Assembly (NCBI GenBank): GCA_051294375.1
Contig: CM119264.1
Span: 3,876,247-3,940,246 of the forward strand
From: Paraspadella gotoi
Lineage: Eukaryota > Chaetognatha
Direction of reading: 5' to 3'
DNA length: 64,000 bases
In this document: one piece after another, positions 33,137-46,969 of the stretch
Layout: every line of letters begins with the position of its first letter
How positions within the stretch are numbered: position 1 is the stretch's first letter
The notes under the pieces: generated by a model
What the model saw: the letters and a program-made list of their open reading frames with translations, nothing else
The model's database searches: none
Told to the model about the DNA's origin: nothing
Program-made: the position numbers and the translations under genes

Positions 33137-36100
33137 CCAAGACATGTCACGCCATCTCTCTCCCCATCACGCAGGCTCACCAACGCGATAATATCTTCGA
33201 CCTCGCCCCTCCTTGCCGACGACCAGAATTGAAGAACGATACTGGAGCTCGTCGCAAGAGTCCGGAGAGGTACGACGAGCGGACCGAGGACAGTCCACGG
33301 CTGTCGTTGAAGAACGTCTTCTGCTTCGAGGATGCGCCGGCCCAGTTATCGTTGTCACTCTGGCGTCGTAAGTGAACAGCGGAAGAAAGCCAGTAATTTC
33401 TTGACCGTAGGAGGGGGGTATTTGGGGGGTGTTGGGGGGGGAGGGGGGGGGTGGGGGGGGGGGGGGGGTTTTGGTTTGAGTTCGTGTAAAGAGGTCGGGG
33501 TGGCGTTGGTCCGGCTCCGATTGATCTTTCTGCTGAGAGTATTCGAGATCCATATGACTTGTGAGTTACATTTAACATGCCGGGGGTCTTTGGAAGAAGA
33601 GTCGCCTGGGGGGGGGAGTTGTTGAATTATCAGAAGAATTCCGGTAGTCACTTATTTTCTCTATGTTTCTTGGCGATAGATCTTCCGTTAGAAATTATTA
33701 TCTTTTTTAAGCAATTCTCTTCTTTGAGATTACATAGTATTTCTATTTAATAATCCAGTGTAAATTAAAAAATTCTAAAAAAAATAATTCGTATATTACT
33801 TCAAAACTTAATTAAAATTCGAATTGAAATTAAATTCGAATCTAAATTCATCAAATTCTCCCCGGGTCTACCCCCAATATAAAGATATCGCATTACTTAC
33901 CCTCCTATAGAAGCAGTCACCTCTGGGTCACATGTGGAAAGATCGGACTACGGTCATTCTGTCCTTCAGAGGGTGTCTCCCCTCTGCTGCCGGCGGATCT
34001 TTCTCGATATTCGCACACCCGGATTGAGCGCAGAAGAACTGGGCTTGCTCACCATGCTTCAGCTTCGTCCTCTCGGTTCCGAGGGAAGTCGAAACCTACG
34101 ATTCGCCTGTGAGCAGAACCGGGTAGTTGGAACTTTTTATTAGTCCAACTGGAACCCGACATCAGTTTGCACAACGTCCGATTCTTCTGAACCTTGGATA
34201 TTGAGTCTGGCGAAATATGTATATATTAGTTATTATTATATAGTCTTATAAGTTCTCTTTATTTTGATAGGTAGGTAAGGACAATTTGCCTGTTATTACA
34301 CTGCGTTTTGAATCTTAATTCGTTTTTTTATATTTATTTTCCGATTTAGTTTTATCTATTCATTTTAATTATTACAACGTTTTTTTTAATTATTATAGGC
34401 ACCAACTTTTTAAAAAAATCTTTGGCTTAGGACTTTTGACTGCTTTCATATGGTCCACAAAAAGTGTATCTTCTGAGCTGGACTAAAAGGATCACACCTT
34501 AGTGAAGGGCCTGCCGCAAGTGAGTTCTTTATTGTTTTGACGTTTGTCAAAAAGTTTCTCTTCATCAAATGTAATTCGTCATGCTCCGGTGCTAAATCTT
34601 CCTTTACCACATGACACCGCGAATTTAACATCCGAGATCACTGACGATCTGTAGATTAAGTATTTATAAAACAGAAAATAGAAAATAAAATAGATGTCAA
34701 ATTTATATATTTTTAAGATGTGAGGTTCACAATGCGAATGATTATGAGACAAGGTAGTCATTTAAACATTTAAACATTAAACGACTACAACTAGATAGAA
34801 AAAATTAAACAAGTCATTCATTCCGATGTGAGTTTAAAAACAAGCTCACCCATCCACCTTTGGTAAGTGATCGAATCAAATATCTGCCGTGACTTGGATC
34901 GCGGCGATCCACTCGGCGATGATGGGTGAGACGCATCGGTGGCTGTCCAACTCCATACAGCTCCGCTGCATGTCCCAGCGCCACGAAAACTGATCCATGA
35001 TGCGCCAGCCGGGTTCGGCGGCGTTGGTGCCGAGATACTCACAACGTAACTGGCGAAGGCCTTAGTTTAAACAAAGATCGTCCCACTGGGAATGAACGTG
35101 GGCCCAGACAGATAGGTAAGTCGTTGGTCAGAAAAAGAGATAAAGAGTAGTGCAAGACAAAGACAGGTTCTCTTTTTACGATCGGAGAGAATCTGCGGCG
35201 GTTCCATGTCCCGAGTCTGGCCTGCTGACTGAGCGCGAATCATTACTGTGAAGTGAAGGTCACTCACCTAGCGACAATAAAAGGCAAGGACTGACGAATA
35301 CATCGGAGGAGGAGCGAGGAAGTGTTTACAAGCCGGTGATCGTCCTCTAAAGCTGCTCGTTAACATCTCAGTAAAAATTGTAACAAAGATTCATATTATA
35401 TGTTCATATCTTATATTGTATAATTATGCATCTATCGAAGTCAAGTGAAAGAGATTCTACATCATTATTGTAGTTATTCTTATATATTTATTATTATTAT
35501 TATATTATTATATTCTAAAGATTGCCGGTGAGGTGAGCGGCTTATGTGGACAACATGATAACTTCCTGGTTCCACATCTGTGACTACCTTGACAATAATC
35601 TCATGTGGATGACTCATGATTTCGAACGACATGTGGGCACGCAAAGCTCGGTGGGCGAACACAGTGGGCCACCTCGCCGTTGTCTCCGACATTAGCCACG
35701 AATTTTGGTCGTAGAGTCAATGAGGTCATGCGCGGTAGGTGAATCAGAGGCCGGCCAGTGGTTCCAACGCTCTGAAGAGAGAGAGAGAGAGAGAGAGAGT
35801 GAGGGAGAGAGAGAGGAGGAGGAGAGAGAGGAGGAGAGAGAAAAGATAAGTTGAAGGGGGAAGAACCTGATGGTGAAGGCGAGGATGAGAAGTATAGTTC
35901 GACGTAACGCCATATCAGTCAATCATCATCTTTTTCCAACCAGAAGGGAAAAGTCTGGAGAGATTTGCGATCATATCGGTTTTGCACGGCAAATCAAGTC
36001 AGAAAATATTTTGACGTAAAAATCGATTTGTAATTGCTGGTCTCGCGATTTCGCGCCTGCGCGGTATTTCGCTCGAGACTCGTTAAGACTTTTAGGGGCA

Positions 36101-39100
36101 CAGTCACCAGACCTCTGGAGTGAAGTCTCGTTTTGGCACCGTCCTTTCTTCCTGATGGGGCAAAAAAATGTTTGGATGGGTGGGTGGCAGCGTGTAGGGT
36201 GGAGCATGAAAATTGTCGAATTGAAAAGCAGACGTAAGAAAAAGAAAAGAAATAAATTAAACTGGATGAAACAATAAAGAAGCAATTTTAAGAACCAGAT
36301 AAGAAATAAATATGGAATTATATATTTATTAATAAATATTTGACATTCAAGAATATAATAAACATTAAAAAACCAAGCTTGGAGAAAAGAAAATGAATAA
36401 ACAATAGTTTGTTATTTCCTCTTACCACGTTCCCACTTTTATAGTTTTCGCCCCCCCCCCCCAAAAAAAAGCCCTCTAACATCGCTCAATTCCGACGTCA
36501 CGTGACAGAGCGGCTAGTACTATACAGCTGATGTAGATCGGGAATTGTTATGTTCAATTCTGCCTATTCGATAGGACATGTAAACTTTTTTGTCATGGAC
36601 CTTCTTGTGGCTCATCTGATTTAATACCATCGAGCTCATGAGCCCATAGTAGGTAACGGGGTATCGATCGCCCAATCGCAGAATTGATTCAGGACCATAG
36701 ATCGGCGACCCTCGACTTGGATATAGGAAGAGTTGCCTCGAGTGATACCTCTGATTGGATGGATCACCATCGAACTGACCAATGATAAAACAAAGCCGTT
36801 CGATGAACGATTGGAGACCCAATTTTTCCTGTCCAATCTTCATTCACGACAGCGTCTTTCTGCTTGTGAGGACGGTTTGTAAACCCTCCTTGGGGGCCTG
36901 GAAAACCTCAATCCTGGTTCCAAAGCCAGGACCCGTTCGCCATTGATGCTAGGGGGGCACACGGATAGGGTAGTCTTTCAGCGCATATCTTAGCTTCTTA
37001 TCTATAAGTGGCAACGGGCGAAACTTTCAAAATCCTCTCCGCGGACTCACAGGATGGAATCACAACGCAGATTCTTGCATGAAGCAAACGAGGTAGGGCT
37101 CACTGACGGACTCTTGGAACTTCTGACTCCACCTGCCGCCCCCGAGGTCTCCTAGCGGGACCAGTGAGTCGGGCGGCCATTGTTGCTGAGAGCGAATCAG
37201 ACGTATCCCCCGGGAGCTTTTTCTGAGGTCTTCCTGTAGATGAGGGTCACGTTTTTGATGAAGTTGGCCTTCGAGTGTGGTTTTCTGCGTCGAAGCATTG
37301 GAAACTTTGCGGGCCGCTCGCTGGGTTGGAACTGTGACGGTGTGACACAGGTAAGCGTGTGACCAACGTTCTGCCCGCACTTTGGAAGGTTGAGCGAGGA
37401 CAGTGAGGGGAATAAAGTGAAGGAGAAGTTATATATGGTATTATATTATTAATAATCATATAAATTGAAAGATTAAAAATAAAATGGAAAATATTAAATA
37501 TAAACTAAATTTTACTTTATTAATCAACTTCCATTTACATGTGGTTGTATTTACTTTTAGTTTACCTCTGATATTTTTAAAAATTACGAATTAATAAAAC
37601 CTTTTGTTCCATGTATTGATAATTATATTCTGCAGTCAGACTGTCAAATCATGAAGTTAATCGAACTATGAACCTGAACTAAACTAAACTAGATCCGCTT
37701 CGATCTGACCGTCAAAGTTTCCCCCGATCGCCCGTCGCGGGACGAGCTTACCCTTTGTAAGTACTGTCTTGTAGAACCCGACGATGTTGTGGTGAGGTAT
37801 CTTTGGAACTCGGCTGATGTTGACGGTTCCGCGGTTTGACGGAGTCTTTGGTCCGAATCACCCAGAATTCGTTGGGTTTGATAATCGAAACTTCGTCAAT
37901 TTTGTGACCCGTCAACGTCCGTTTTTGTGATCTTCAACTCGTCTGGTTTCACGTGAATTTCGTGAGACCGAAGTTTCTTTTTTCACGTCGACGGTGATGA
38001 CGACTGGAGTTGGAAATGGGTAATTAGTTTTTCGAGTTGAATCTCGGAAGAATTACCTGTAGCAATATGTTTTTAGAACTGCGGATAAACGCGTCGGCAT
38101 GCATTGTCGTCAAGGTTACAATTTTAACCCTTAATGCTCTTCAAGCATCGTCACACACTTGAGCCAATCAAAATCACACTTGGTGAGAGGAGAGAAGAAA
38201 TCGCATACTATGTCACTAAGGCTGTTATGATGAGCTCAACGAGTAGCGAGAGTGACACATAAGTATTTAATATAGTTATTGATTAATTCTCGACTTTTCA
38301 ATTCCTTCCCCATTTTCACCGCACCCCTTAAAGAGAACGACTCACGGATCCTGTGTAGGTGTTGTCTTTCTCCGCCTCATGTCTGGTTCCAACGTCCAAA
38401 AAATATTGCGTGGGTTCGTAAACGTCGCTCGAATCCGCAGATTGCACCAGACGCCATTGCATTCTGTTGGGATGGTGTGGTGGTAGCTGAAGAAAGAAAA
38501 GGATTTGCGGTCACCGACTTGAAGAGTGAGATTAAGATGTAATGCTAATGCAAATGTAAATAAAAAAAAACCATTTATTTTGAGGTTCTAAAACTTGAGA
38601 AAAAAATGAAGACAAAAACAGAAAGAGAAAAGAGGAAAAGAAAATAGAAAATTGAAAAGGAGAGAAAAGAGTTAAGGCACTTACTAGTAACTACGTTTTA
38701 AAAAAGCGCAGAAATAGAAAAATGAAAAAGAGACGCAGAGGCAAACGTAAAAAAATTTATAAAAAAAAAAAGCAACGAAAAACCAAATTAAGAGGAGTTA
38801 ATATAAAAAAAATGAAGGTTTTAACCAACTGAATATTAAAAGTTTTTTAATTAGCTTTCCTTCCGAAAGAAATTTTGTTTGTTTTAATTAAGTGGTTCTC
38901 CTGTATTATATAGTATCAAAATTATACTTTTCCAAACCTTCTGTTCTGTTAAACTACGTTTAACTCTTTTTTTGAAAATTCTTGGCTGCTGAGAAAACGA
39001 GGCGAAAAAAGAATTACAGGGTGAGGCAATGTAACGCGTTATGAAGTCAAAACTTGACATCAGCGGCGACTCACCTCAGTTTTGGCGGTGGTTTAATGTC

Positions 39101-39436
39101 GGTAACTGCGGAAGATTCCGGGGACTGACCCGACAGACCGACGGAACAGACCGACAATGAGCAAGCAGGCGCGAAGGTAAAACTAAAAACGATGACCATC
39201 TGAAGCAAATGGAGGTCAAGGAAATAAAAAAAATAAATAAACAAATAAATTATTGAAAATGTAACTAAGTAAAGTGATTTATTGAATTAAAACATAATTT
39301 TCGAAGAAAATGATTTCCATTTTTAATGTAAATTTTTGTTAAAAAAAAACCTTAACTTTTAAATAATTTTTATAAATACGATAATTTAAAGTAATTAACT
39401 TTTTTTACCTTTTTTAGTGACAAAATACCCAGCCAT
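33137..39436 (-). pseudogene. Error-ridden partial copy of the aminopeptidase gene (exons 1-11)
   Basis: Exon equivalents, 5' to 3': near 39436-39409, 39200-39074, 38488-38346, 38003-37745, 37385-37053, 36158-35940, 35778-35580, 35075-34850, 34650-34495, 34190-33926 and 33610-33137. The last six exons (12-17), coding for the C-terminal third, are absent. Every large exon carries frame-breaking indels; for example exon 3 reads CGCCTCATG for CGCCTCCATG and GCTCGAATCC for GCTCGGAATCC. Exon 11 contains a spurious 80-bp G-rich block (33405-33475). Intronic microsatellites and the SINE are carried along in order. A real decayed gene would keep no such base-for-base introns while breaking every exon, so I read this as an unpolished duplicate contig end, not a second locus. 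Confidence 0.85.
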
Positions 39437-40197
39437 GACGACGCAAGAGTAACAATTATATATTTTCGTTGAAGTTATATTCCTTTGATTAGCTTAATTT
39501 CGTAAGATTTTTTTACGATGTTTGATCAAGCGCGCTTCTTCCGAAGTAATGAAAACATTTAAGTTAAAAATTAATAATTGTCGCATAAAAAAGGGAGCGT
39601 GACCGAGAGGCGGACGAGAGGTAAGGAAAAAGAAAGGAGAGATATTATCAATAAAAAAGTTCAAAATGACTCACGTTATCTTTTGTTTACGACTTTCGAA
39701 TTGTTCCTTATCTTTAACGAATTTATTCTATTTATTCTATTTATTTTTTTTTTCATTTTTTAGCGCCCAGATTTTGAAAAAATGTTTAGGTGCAGAATTC
39801 TGATTAGCGGGGGGGGAAATATTGATAGGAAATGACAATAACTCAGATCGGCCGAATTGTGATTGCGAAAAGTAGTTTCGAGCTTTGTTTCGGAGTGTCT
39901 CTCTCTCTCTCTCTCTCTCTCTCCTTTTTTCCTCCTCTCTCTCTCTCCTCTCCTCTTCTCTCTCTCTCTCTCTCCTCTCTCTCTTTCTTTCTCCTAAAGG
40001 GTTAGATGTGTGAATTGCTCTAAAAACCAGACTGGACGAGAAGACAGTAAACAAAGTTGTTTGAATCCAATCATAATTAAATTATTCATAATTTTGGAAA
40101 CACTAGTTTTTTGTTAAAAACGCGGAAAATAAAACTTCCCTCTCATAATAGTCATATGTTTTTTTTTTTTTTTCTCTCTCTCTTTCTTTTTCTTTTT

Positions 40198-40530
40198 TAT
40201 GTTGCGCCTCGAGACTCGCGAAGAAACCTCTGTAAGTCATTTTTGTCGGTCTTGTCGGGTCGGTCGGGTGTAATGTCTGTTTCGTCGGTCTGTCCCACTT
40301 ACGGTAAAGATCGCTCATAACTCTCCTTATAGTTAATTGCCCATTTGTTAGGACCGGCGCAAAAAACTCAAATTCTAAGCACTACTAGCGCCGCCTTTTG
40401 TTTTACAAAAAAAAATCTCATAATAAAACTGTATAAACTGTATAAAAAAAGACGTTTTTCAAATGCAGTACGTGTCGAAAATACAAGGAAATAACGGGAT
40501 AACAAAGTTCACTGCGCGCGCCAACACAAC
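40198..40530 (+). repeat. Hairpin-headed dispersed repeat, copy 6
   Basis: Duplicate of the copy at 29983-30300, with indels (GTTGCGCCTCGAGACTCG head). Confidence 0.65.
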
Positions 40531-40855
40531 AATTTCTCTTCTTTGTTTCTCTTTTTTTGTATTTTATTTTGGTCACTTTTCCCGTTTTGTGCTCTCTTAC
40601 CCTGCCACTAAGGTTTAGAAAAGCAACAATAAAAACAAAAAAACAACCAAACAACAATTTCAAAAATAACAACAAACAACGACGACAGCAACCAACGGGA
40701 CAACCTCGTAGCAGGCAATATTTTGTTTACTTGACGATTCTCGGTGTTTTCGAAATGACGCAGCGAAGAGGAGATCTCCTGTAGATAACCTCTCTCTCTC
40801 CTCTCATCTCTCTCTCTCCCTCTCATCCTCCTCTCTCTCTCTCCTCTCCTCTCTT

Positions 40856-40942
<87 letters not shown>

Positions 40943-41436
40943 CCGTCCTCTCTTCGTCCCGCGTAAGGTTTTTTCATGTATTTTGTTTACTTCTGGAACG
41001 AAGTGAATGAGAAAGAAAAAAAAAACATTTTCTTCCCTTTTTCTTTGGATGTAAACAAAAAAGGGAAAACGTAAAATGCGAAAAAGAGCGATTCTTTAGA
41101 AATCTCCACCAAGATTTCTCACCACTTATTGCTTTTCATTTATTTCTCTTTCTGTCTGTCTCTTTCTATTCTCTTCTATTTCTCTTTTTACAATTGTATT
41201 CTTTGCTTGGTTTCTTTGTTCTCGTTTCGTTAGTATTCGTTCGAGGTAGAGAAGGTTTAGGGTAAGCCTTCATCAGCGCAAATGTAATATATTACATATA
41301 TTATATATTATATATTATATTATTACACTAAATCCGAAAATATGTCCGAAAATTGTTTTTCAAAATAAAGTCGTTCGCTGTAAAACCAAAAAATTGTCCC
41401 TACCTGAAACAGAAAAAAATTCCGGCAAATCCTCGG

Positions 41437-41482
<46 letters not shown>

Positions 41483-41787
41483 GAGAAATATTAGAAATAT
41501 AGAACATAAGAAAGGAAAGAGAGGGAAGAGAGAGAGAGTAGAATAAAGAGAGAGAGAGTGAGCCTGAGAAAAGGGTCTGTGCTCTCTGCGCTATTTTCAT
41601 CAAGATGAATAAATCATGCTCTTTAATGGATTGTTGCACAATCGAACAGTTTTACGAGAGAGAGAGCGAGAGAGAGAAAGTGAGAAGAAAGAGAGAAGAG
41701 GGAGAGAGAGAGAGAGAGAGAAAGGGAGGAGAGAGAGAGAAGAAGAGAGAGAAAGTGAAAGAGAGAGAGAGAGGAGAGAGAGAAAGT

Positions 41788-41827
<40 letters not shown>

Positions 41828-42037
41828 GATAATGACGCCAGAATCTGTTTGTTGTTCTGTCTATCGTTATTTCAATACGGAAATGATATTTTCCCTTACA
41901 CAACCGTTTCTTCCTTTTTATTTTTCTCACTCGTGTCGATATATTTTTCACACTTAATTATTCATTTATATTATTATTTTATTTTCTTTTTTTCCTTGAA
42001 AATTTTCGTTTAACTCCATATGAAATCCTGTACATTA

Positions 42038-42644
42038 AGGCGTAGTGAAAGTAACATACGAAAATTTTAAAAGTCAATTATGTATAACATACCATCAGTG
42101 AACATTAATTTGATAAAAAAATTAATTTTATGTTTTTTTAATTTTCGCAGTAGGCTATAATTATAATATATACTATCCTTATAAAGTTGGAAAATTTCAA
42201 AATAAGCTTTTCTTAATTTTGATTGCAGATTTGAATTCTTGTCAAAAGTTGATAAAAGAAAATATATTCATTTTAAAAAATTCTTTCATTAAGTGGTTAA
42301 AAATTAAAAAAAAACTATATTTATATAAAAAAGTTAATTTTTAGCTTAAAATATAGTTTTTCTAATTTTTTGACCACTTAATGAAGGAATTTTTCAAAAA
42401 AGAGTTATATTTCTTTATATCAACTTTTTATGACGAATCCAAATCTGCAAAAAAATTCTCAGAAGAAACTGTTTTGAAATTTTAACATTTATTGATTTAG
42501 TACTAGTATAAATATGGCTTACTGCATAAATTGTAAAATTTTTATAAATTTTTTTTATTACATAAATGTTGATTAATATAATGTTGTTCGTCCTCTCACT
42601 TTTAGAATTTTAATTAAAGTTAAATTTAGAATTTTACTATGCCT
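42038..42644 (+). mobile_element. Palindromic TA-flanked MITE, copy 3
   Basis: Duplicate of copy 2. Left end AGGCGTAGTGAAAG after TA, right end ACTATGCCT before TA. Confidence 0.8.
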
Positions 42645-43037
42645 TAGTGTACATATTATATTCATTCCTTTATTATGCAGTACAACTGATTCTCAAATAA
42701 TGTTTCGTCGATTTGTTTGGTTTACCTCGTTGAAAAATTTCAATTTATTTTAACAGTTAAAAAGTTTTTATTTTATATTTTATGACACGGTACGTTACAC
42801 AGGCCGGACTTAAAAGGAAGAAATGATTTTGCAATCATAATATGTATTTTAATTGTACAATACATAATTACAAAAAACGTAAATTTCTTTTACAAACTCT
42901 TATTGGAACTGAAACGACGTCATTTCGTTCGTCAAAAGTTTGAAGATTATTTACGACGCGAGTCGTTGATTCCTGGAGGCGCAGTCAGGAGCAAACAAGT
43001 TTAGAACCTTTGGCTCTCTCTCTCTCTCCCTTCTCTC

Positions 43038-43070
<33 letters not shown>

Positions 43071-43100
43071 GTCTCTCTCTCTCTCTCTCTCTCTCTCTCA

Positions 43101-44970
43101 CGTCTCTTCATCTCCTTCATCCTCTCTCTCCGCTTTACCGATCCTCTTCCGACGGGTCCGTCTTGTCCCAACAACCCTGGGCCACGCCCAACCTGGACGT
43201 TCCCGGGACGCCACGCGTCGCAATCTGACGTCACCGCGCCTCGAGTTTCGTCGTCGTCGTCATCGTCGTCGTCGCAGACGAGGAAAACAGTCGTTGTCAT
43301 GGGAACCCTCGTTGTCGCTCGCGCGCGTTGTCATGGGAATAGGAGTTGTTATGGTAAGTTTTATTGTTATGGCGAAACGAGAATCTTCGTCGAAAAATGA
43401 GGGGAGTGACTAGGGGGGGGGAAGAGGCGAGTGGGTGAGGGACATGAAGGTAAGGATGACGAGAAAGGGGAGTCTGTTGCGACGGATTATCGATGCCTTG
43501 ATCGCTTATTGGGCTAATGCTTCGTCTCCGAACTCGATTGGTCGGAACGCTTCCCGCGAAATGAGGGACGGGGCCGGACGAGCGGGTTTAATTACCCCGT
43601 ATAAATCCTTCAGCCTGATTTTAAGTTCCTGGCCGTTCAATGGTTATTCCAAGTCGGCCAGGTGTTTTTTTTTTGGTCGGTCGAAGGTAAGGTGGACGAG
43701 AAAGGAGCTGTGAGTCGATGATGAAGATAAGGTCAGTATTGTGATGGTGGTCACTACGGGTCCAAAGCCCTAAGCGCCCGTTGCCATAGTATATAATTCG
43801 ACTTGAGACCGACACGCTTAAAGATTTTGATTGATGTAATGATCAACATTGCTAAAAATAACGAATGAGTTTAAGGATGGAAAAATATCTATACTGAGTC
43901 AGCGATGTGTTGACAAAAAGATGCAGATATAGCAACAGCCGGGTTGCCTGTGATGCCCATTGGGATGGGGCATCTCACTGTTGGCTTTGGGGGCTTCCGA
44001 CCCTCAGTGACGCCTCCAGTCACTGGCGCGGTTACCCTAGGACGGTCTCGCTTTGCCAACGCAGAGGGAAGTCGTTAGGACTGTGGATGGAACACTACGC
44101 CTGGGATGGTGTGTTCCCCCTCTGAGCCAATGGATTTGGCTGACGGATGGTGGACGTGAGGCGGTGTGAATATACCGCCACACAGACATAATTTGAATAA
44201 ATCATAAAAAGATAGAAAGTTTTAGAATAGAACTCGGAATTTTCTCGTCGAACAATAGCGACGTAAACCTCGTCGGCCATCTTGGATAACAGGTCCGAGG
44301 TCGAGGACCGGAAGCTGATGTCTCCCTGGCGGCGATCATCGGAAAACGATGGCGCGACGCGGGAAAGAGGGCCAATGCGGGTGGTTTAGGGTGATTTTTG
44401 AGAGTTTTGTCACTGCATGTTATAATTCATATGTTTTCTGGTTTTCTTTTTAATTTTAAACCTTAAAACCTTTCAGATTACTTGTCAGTCACAGTCAGAA
44501 TATTTTCCGCCTGACACGCGTTTCCGTCTTCTTCGTCGAATGCGTAAAGCTTTCTGCAAAACCAATAATGCATAATGCATAATGCATATTTCCCTTCAGT
44601 CCTATGTCGCGGCATATCTCCAGCCCACATCATTTTACCTCAAATTCCAACCAACTTTTTCCTACTCCTCTTCTTTCTCTGGCAACAACGATTTTCTCTC
44701 TAAAAAAATTCCATTTGACTCAAAATATTCCAAAGTCGATTCTTTTCTTACCTTAACTCACCCACCGACCCATCACTTTCCCAACCCAAAAAGCGAGGAA
44801 CACTTTTCTACTTTGCTCCTATTTTTCCCCCAAGGCGCAAGAATTTCATGTTTAATTCAACTCAAGATTAACTTTGTGTTTATTAATCGGCTGAAGCTCG
44901 ATTTGTTTATGTTTTGCTCGCGGGACCCTAGAGGGGAAACGACGACGAGAACGACGACTATGAGTATGAG

Positions 44971-45002
<32 letters not shown>

Positions 45003-45060
45003 CACGACAACGAGGTACATAGACGCCCGGAGGCGGCGGGTCTCCATATGAATAAGAAGA
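43101..45060. other. Unique sequence, no secure gene; possible promoter at 43600
   Basis: CpG-rich near 43130-43360 with an eight-codon GTC (Ser/Asp) tract and no consistent frame. TATAAAT at 43600-43606 with ATTGG 60 bp upstream could be a promoter, but no following exon was identified. 43920-44130 is GC-richer, repeat-like and open on the + strand without a recognised product. A (GAC)n tract lies at 44940-45005. Confidence 0.35.
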
Positions 45061-45065
45061 CGACG

Positions 45066-45176
45066 ATGTGATTGAAGGTGCCCTAGCGACCTGGCGGTCT
45101 GGCTGATGGCCGCCTGGCAGACTGTCGTCCTGGCGGATGGCCGCTGGTGGGCTGGCGGACTGGCGGCCTAAGGTAA
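45066..45176 (+). repeat. Degenerate CTGGCGGAC minisatellite
   Basis: Imperfect repeats of CTGGCGG(A/T)CTGGC between about 45090 and 45170, alternating with GATGGCCGC. Confidence 0.65.
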
Positions 45177-45387
45177 AGATGACGACGGAAATTAATTAAA
45201 GATGAGGTTTTGATATGATGCTATGTGCTGTGATGCTATGATGCTGTGATGGAAGATGATTCAATGAACTTGTGGGATAGAAAGATATATGCGAATTTTA
45301 GAAAGACTTGATTTATAAATGCGAATAGGAATGATAAATATAAATGAGGACTGAATATATAGGAATACGAGAGATAACATAATTATA

Positions 45388-45980
45388 AGGCGTAGTGAAA
45401 GTTACATACGAAATTTCTAAAAAGTCATTATGAACAACATACCATCAGTGAACATTAATTTGTAAAAAAAATTTCTTTTATGTTTTTTTAATTTTCGCAG
45501 TAGGCTATATATAGTACTATCCTTATAAATCGAAAAATTTTAAAATAGACTTTTCTTTATTGTGATTGCAGATTTGAATTCCTCGTCAAAGTTGATAAAG
45601 AAATATAAATATTTTAAAAATTCTTTCATTAAGTGGGTTAAAAATTAAAAAAACTATATTTAATATATAAAAATTAATTTTCAGCTTAAAATATAGTTTT
45701 TTCTAATTTTTGACCCACTTAATGAGGAATTTTTCAAAAGAGTTATATTTCTTTCCATCAACTTTTTATGACGAATCTGAAATCTGCAAAAACTTAGAAA
45801 AACTATTTTGAAATTTTAACATTTATTGGTTTAGTAACTAGTATAAATATGGCCTACTGCGTAAATTGTAAAATTATTATAAATTTTTTATTACATAAAT
45901 GTTCATAATATAATGTTTGTTCGTTCTTTCACTTTTAGAATTTTCACATTAAAGTTAAATTTAGAAATTTTACTACGCCT
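45388..45980 (+). mobile_element. Palindromic TA-flanked MITE, copy 4 (best preserved)
   Basis: 593 bp between TA (45386-45387) and TA (45981-45982). Terminal repeats are AGGCGTAGT and ACTACGCCT. Inner paired blocks include GCAGTAGGCTATATATAG with GGCCTACTGC, and CATTAAGTGGGTTAAAAATT with AATTTTTGACCCACTTAATG. The symmetry centre is near 45684, the exact middle. No open frame. Confidence 0.85.
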
Positions 45981-46171
45981 TAATAATTAACTCAGTTTCA
46001 GAGGTAATGAAAATGACACAATGGACAATCGACTCTTGATGATTTAAAAGGAGGAAAATCGGAAGGATTAAATAAATAGCGATGATTACGCTAGAGTTAA
46101 AGATGACAAAGATGACATTATGGTGTTTAAACTAAAAAAAAGAAAAACAAAGAATATGACGATGATGAAGG

Positions 46172-46339
46172 AAAAAAAAAATAGAAGCGCCAAAGATTAA
46201 AAAGAAGAGAGAGAAAACGACGCCGACGACGACGACGACGACGACGACGACGAAAACGTCGAGGGATTTGGAGGAGGATAACAGTGATTTTCTCACTAAC
46301 GACGCCTCAGGCGACGCATATAATCACGAGTTCCTCTGA
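46172..46339 (+). CDS. Low-confidence terminal exon with poly-Thr tract
   Basis: An open frame without an ATG reads IEAPKIKKKREK, a Thr run coded by an ACG repeat, then KTSRDLEEDNSDFLTNDASG and DAYNHEFL before TGA at 46337-46339. The non-repeat end has a natural acidic composition, but there is no family match I recognise and no partner exon. Confidence 0.22.
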   Translation, partial: KKKIEAPKIKKKREKTTPTTTTTTTTTKTSRDLEEDNSDFLTNDASGDAYNHEFL

Positions 46340-46654
46340 GCGACGGAGATTCGCTTTCCTCAGTTCATAACCTCAACTCAATTCTAGAGTCTGGAAGTTG
46401 GAAGCCGAGTCTGTGATCTCGGTGAAAAACGAAGAGAATCTCACTGCTAAAATCTGCTTTTGTAGCTAATTTATTCATTATGGATAAATATTAATTTGGA
46501 ATTGTATGCTTATATACTTTTGACGCCAGTACTATAAAAAGATTTTAAGATTCGAAACACAATGATAAATATTCAAACTTTAAATCTTAACAAAACTCAA
46601 CGGAGAAGATTAGTTTCCGAGCTTTAACCACAAAGTCTCATCACCTGAAAATAC

Positions 46655-46885
46655 TCAGAGAGAGAGAGAGTAGAGGAGGAGTAGAGAGAGGAGAGAGAGA
46701 GAGAGAGAGAGAGTACAGAGAGGAGAGAGAGAGAGAGAGGAGATGAGACAGCCTGGAAAATACTTATATCGGCTCAAGGCCGCTTGAACACAAAATCGAA
46801 AAACCAGAAGGCGACAAAATAACTGTACTCTTACCCTTGTCCCTTTTTCCGCGCCTTTTGCTACCGCTGTAAAGCCCAAGTTTAA

Positions 46886-46928
<43 letters not shown>

Positions 46929-46968
46929 TAGAGAAGGGAAGAGGAAGAGAGAGAGAGAGAGAGAGAGT
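46655..46968. repeat. (GA)n microsatellite pair
   Basis: GA tracts at 46655-46745 and 46888-46968. The intervening 140 bp is unique. Confidence 0.9.
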
Positions 46969-46969
46969 C

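Larger units (their letters stand above)
32718..43040 (+). repeat. Second copy of the 23.36-32.69 kb segment
   Basis: After the gap the assembly replays the sequence from about 23362 (TGGAGGAATGGGAAATTGTG) to about 32692 (TTTAGAACCTTTGGCTCTCT), then continues into new DNA after the CT tract. From 32.7 to 37.6 kb the copy has dense indels and insertions. From 37.7 to 43.0 kb it differs mainly by single-base indels. Confidence 0.95.

Noticed and set aside
35150-35280. tRNA gene-like GGGGTTCTATCCCGGTGGC around 25300 and its copy near 35200
   Set aside because: Only a B-box-like stretch; no cloverleaf could be drawn and no acceptor stem pairs. Probably a SINE fragment.
33137-39436. A second, diverged aminopeptidase paralogue
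   Set aside because: Introns match copy 1 almost base for base, errors are indels in every exon, and the copy starts at an N-gap; best read as an assembly artefact.
43907-44125. Short + strand frame with several Trp and Cys
   Set aside because: Resembles repeat-derived sequence, with no splice sites or known motif.
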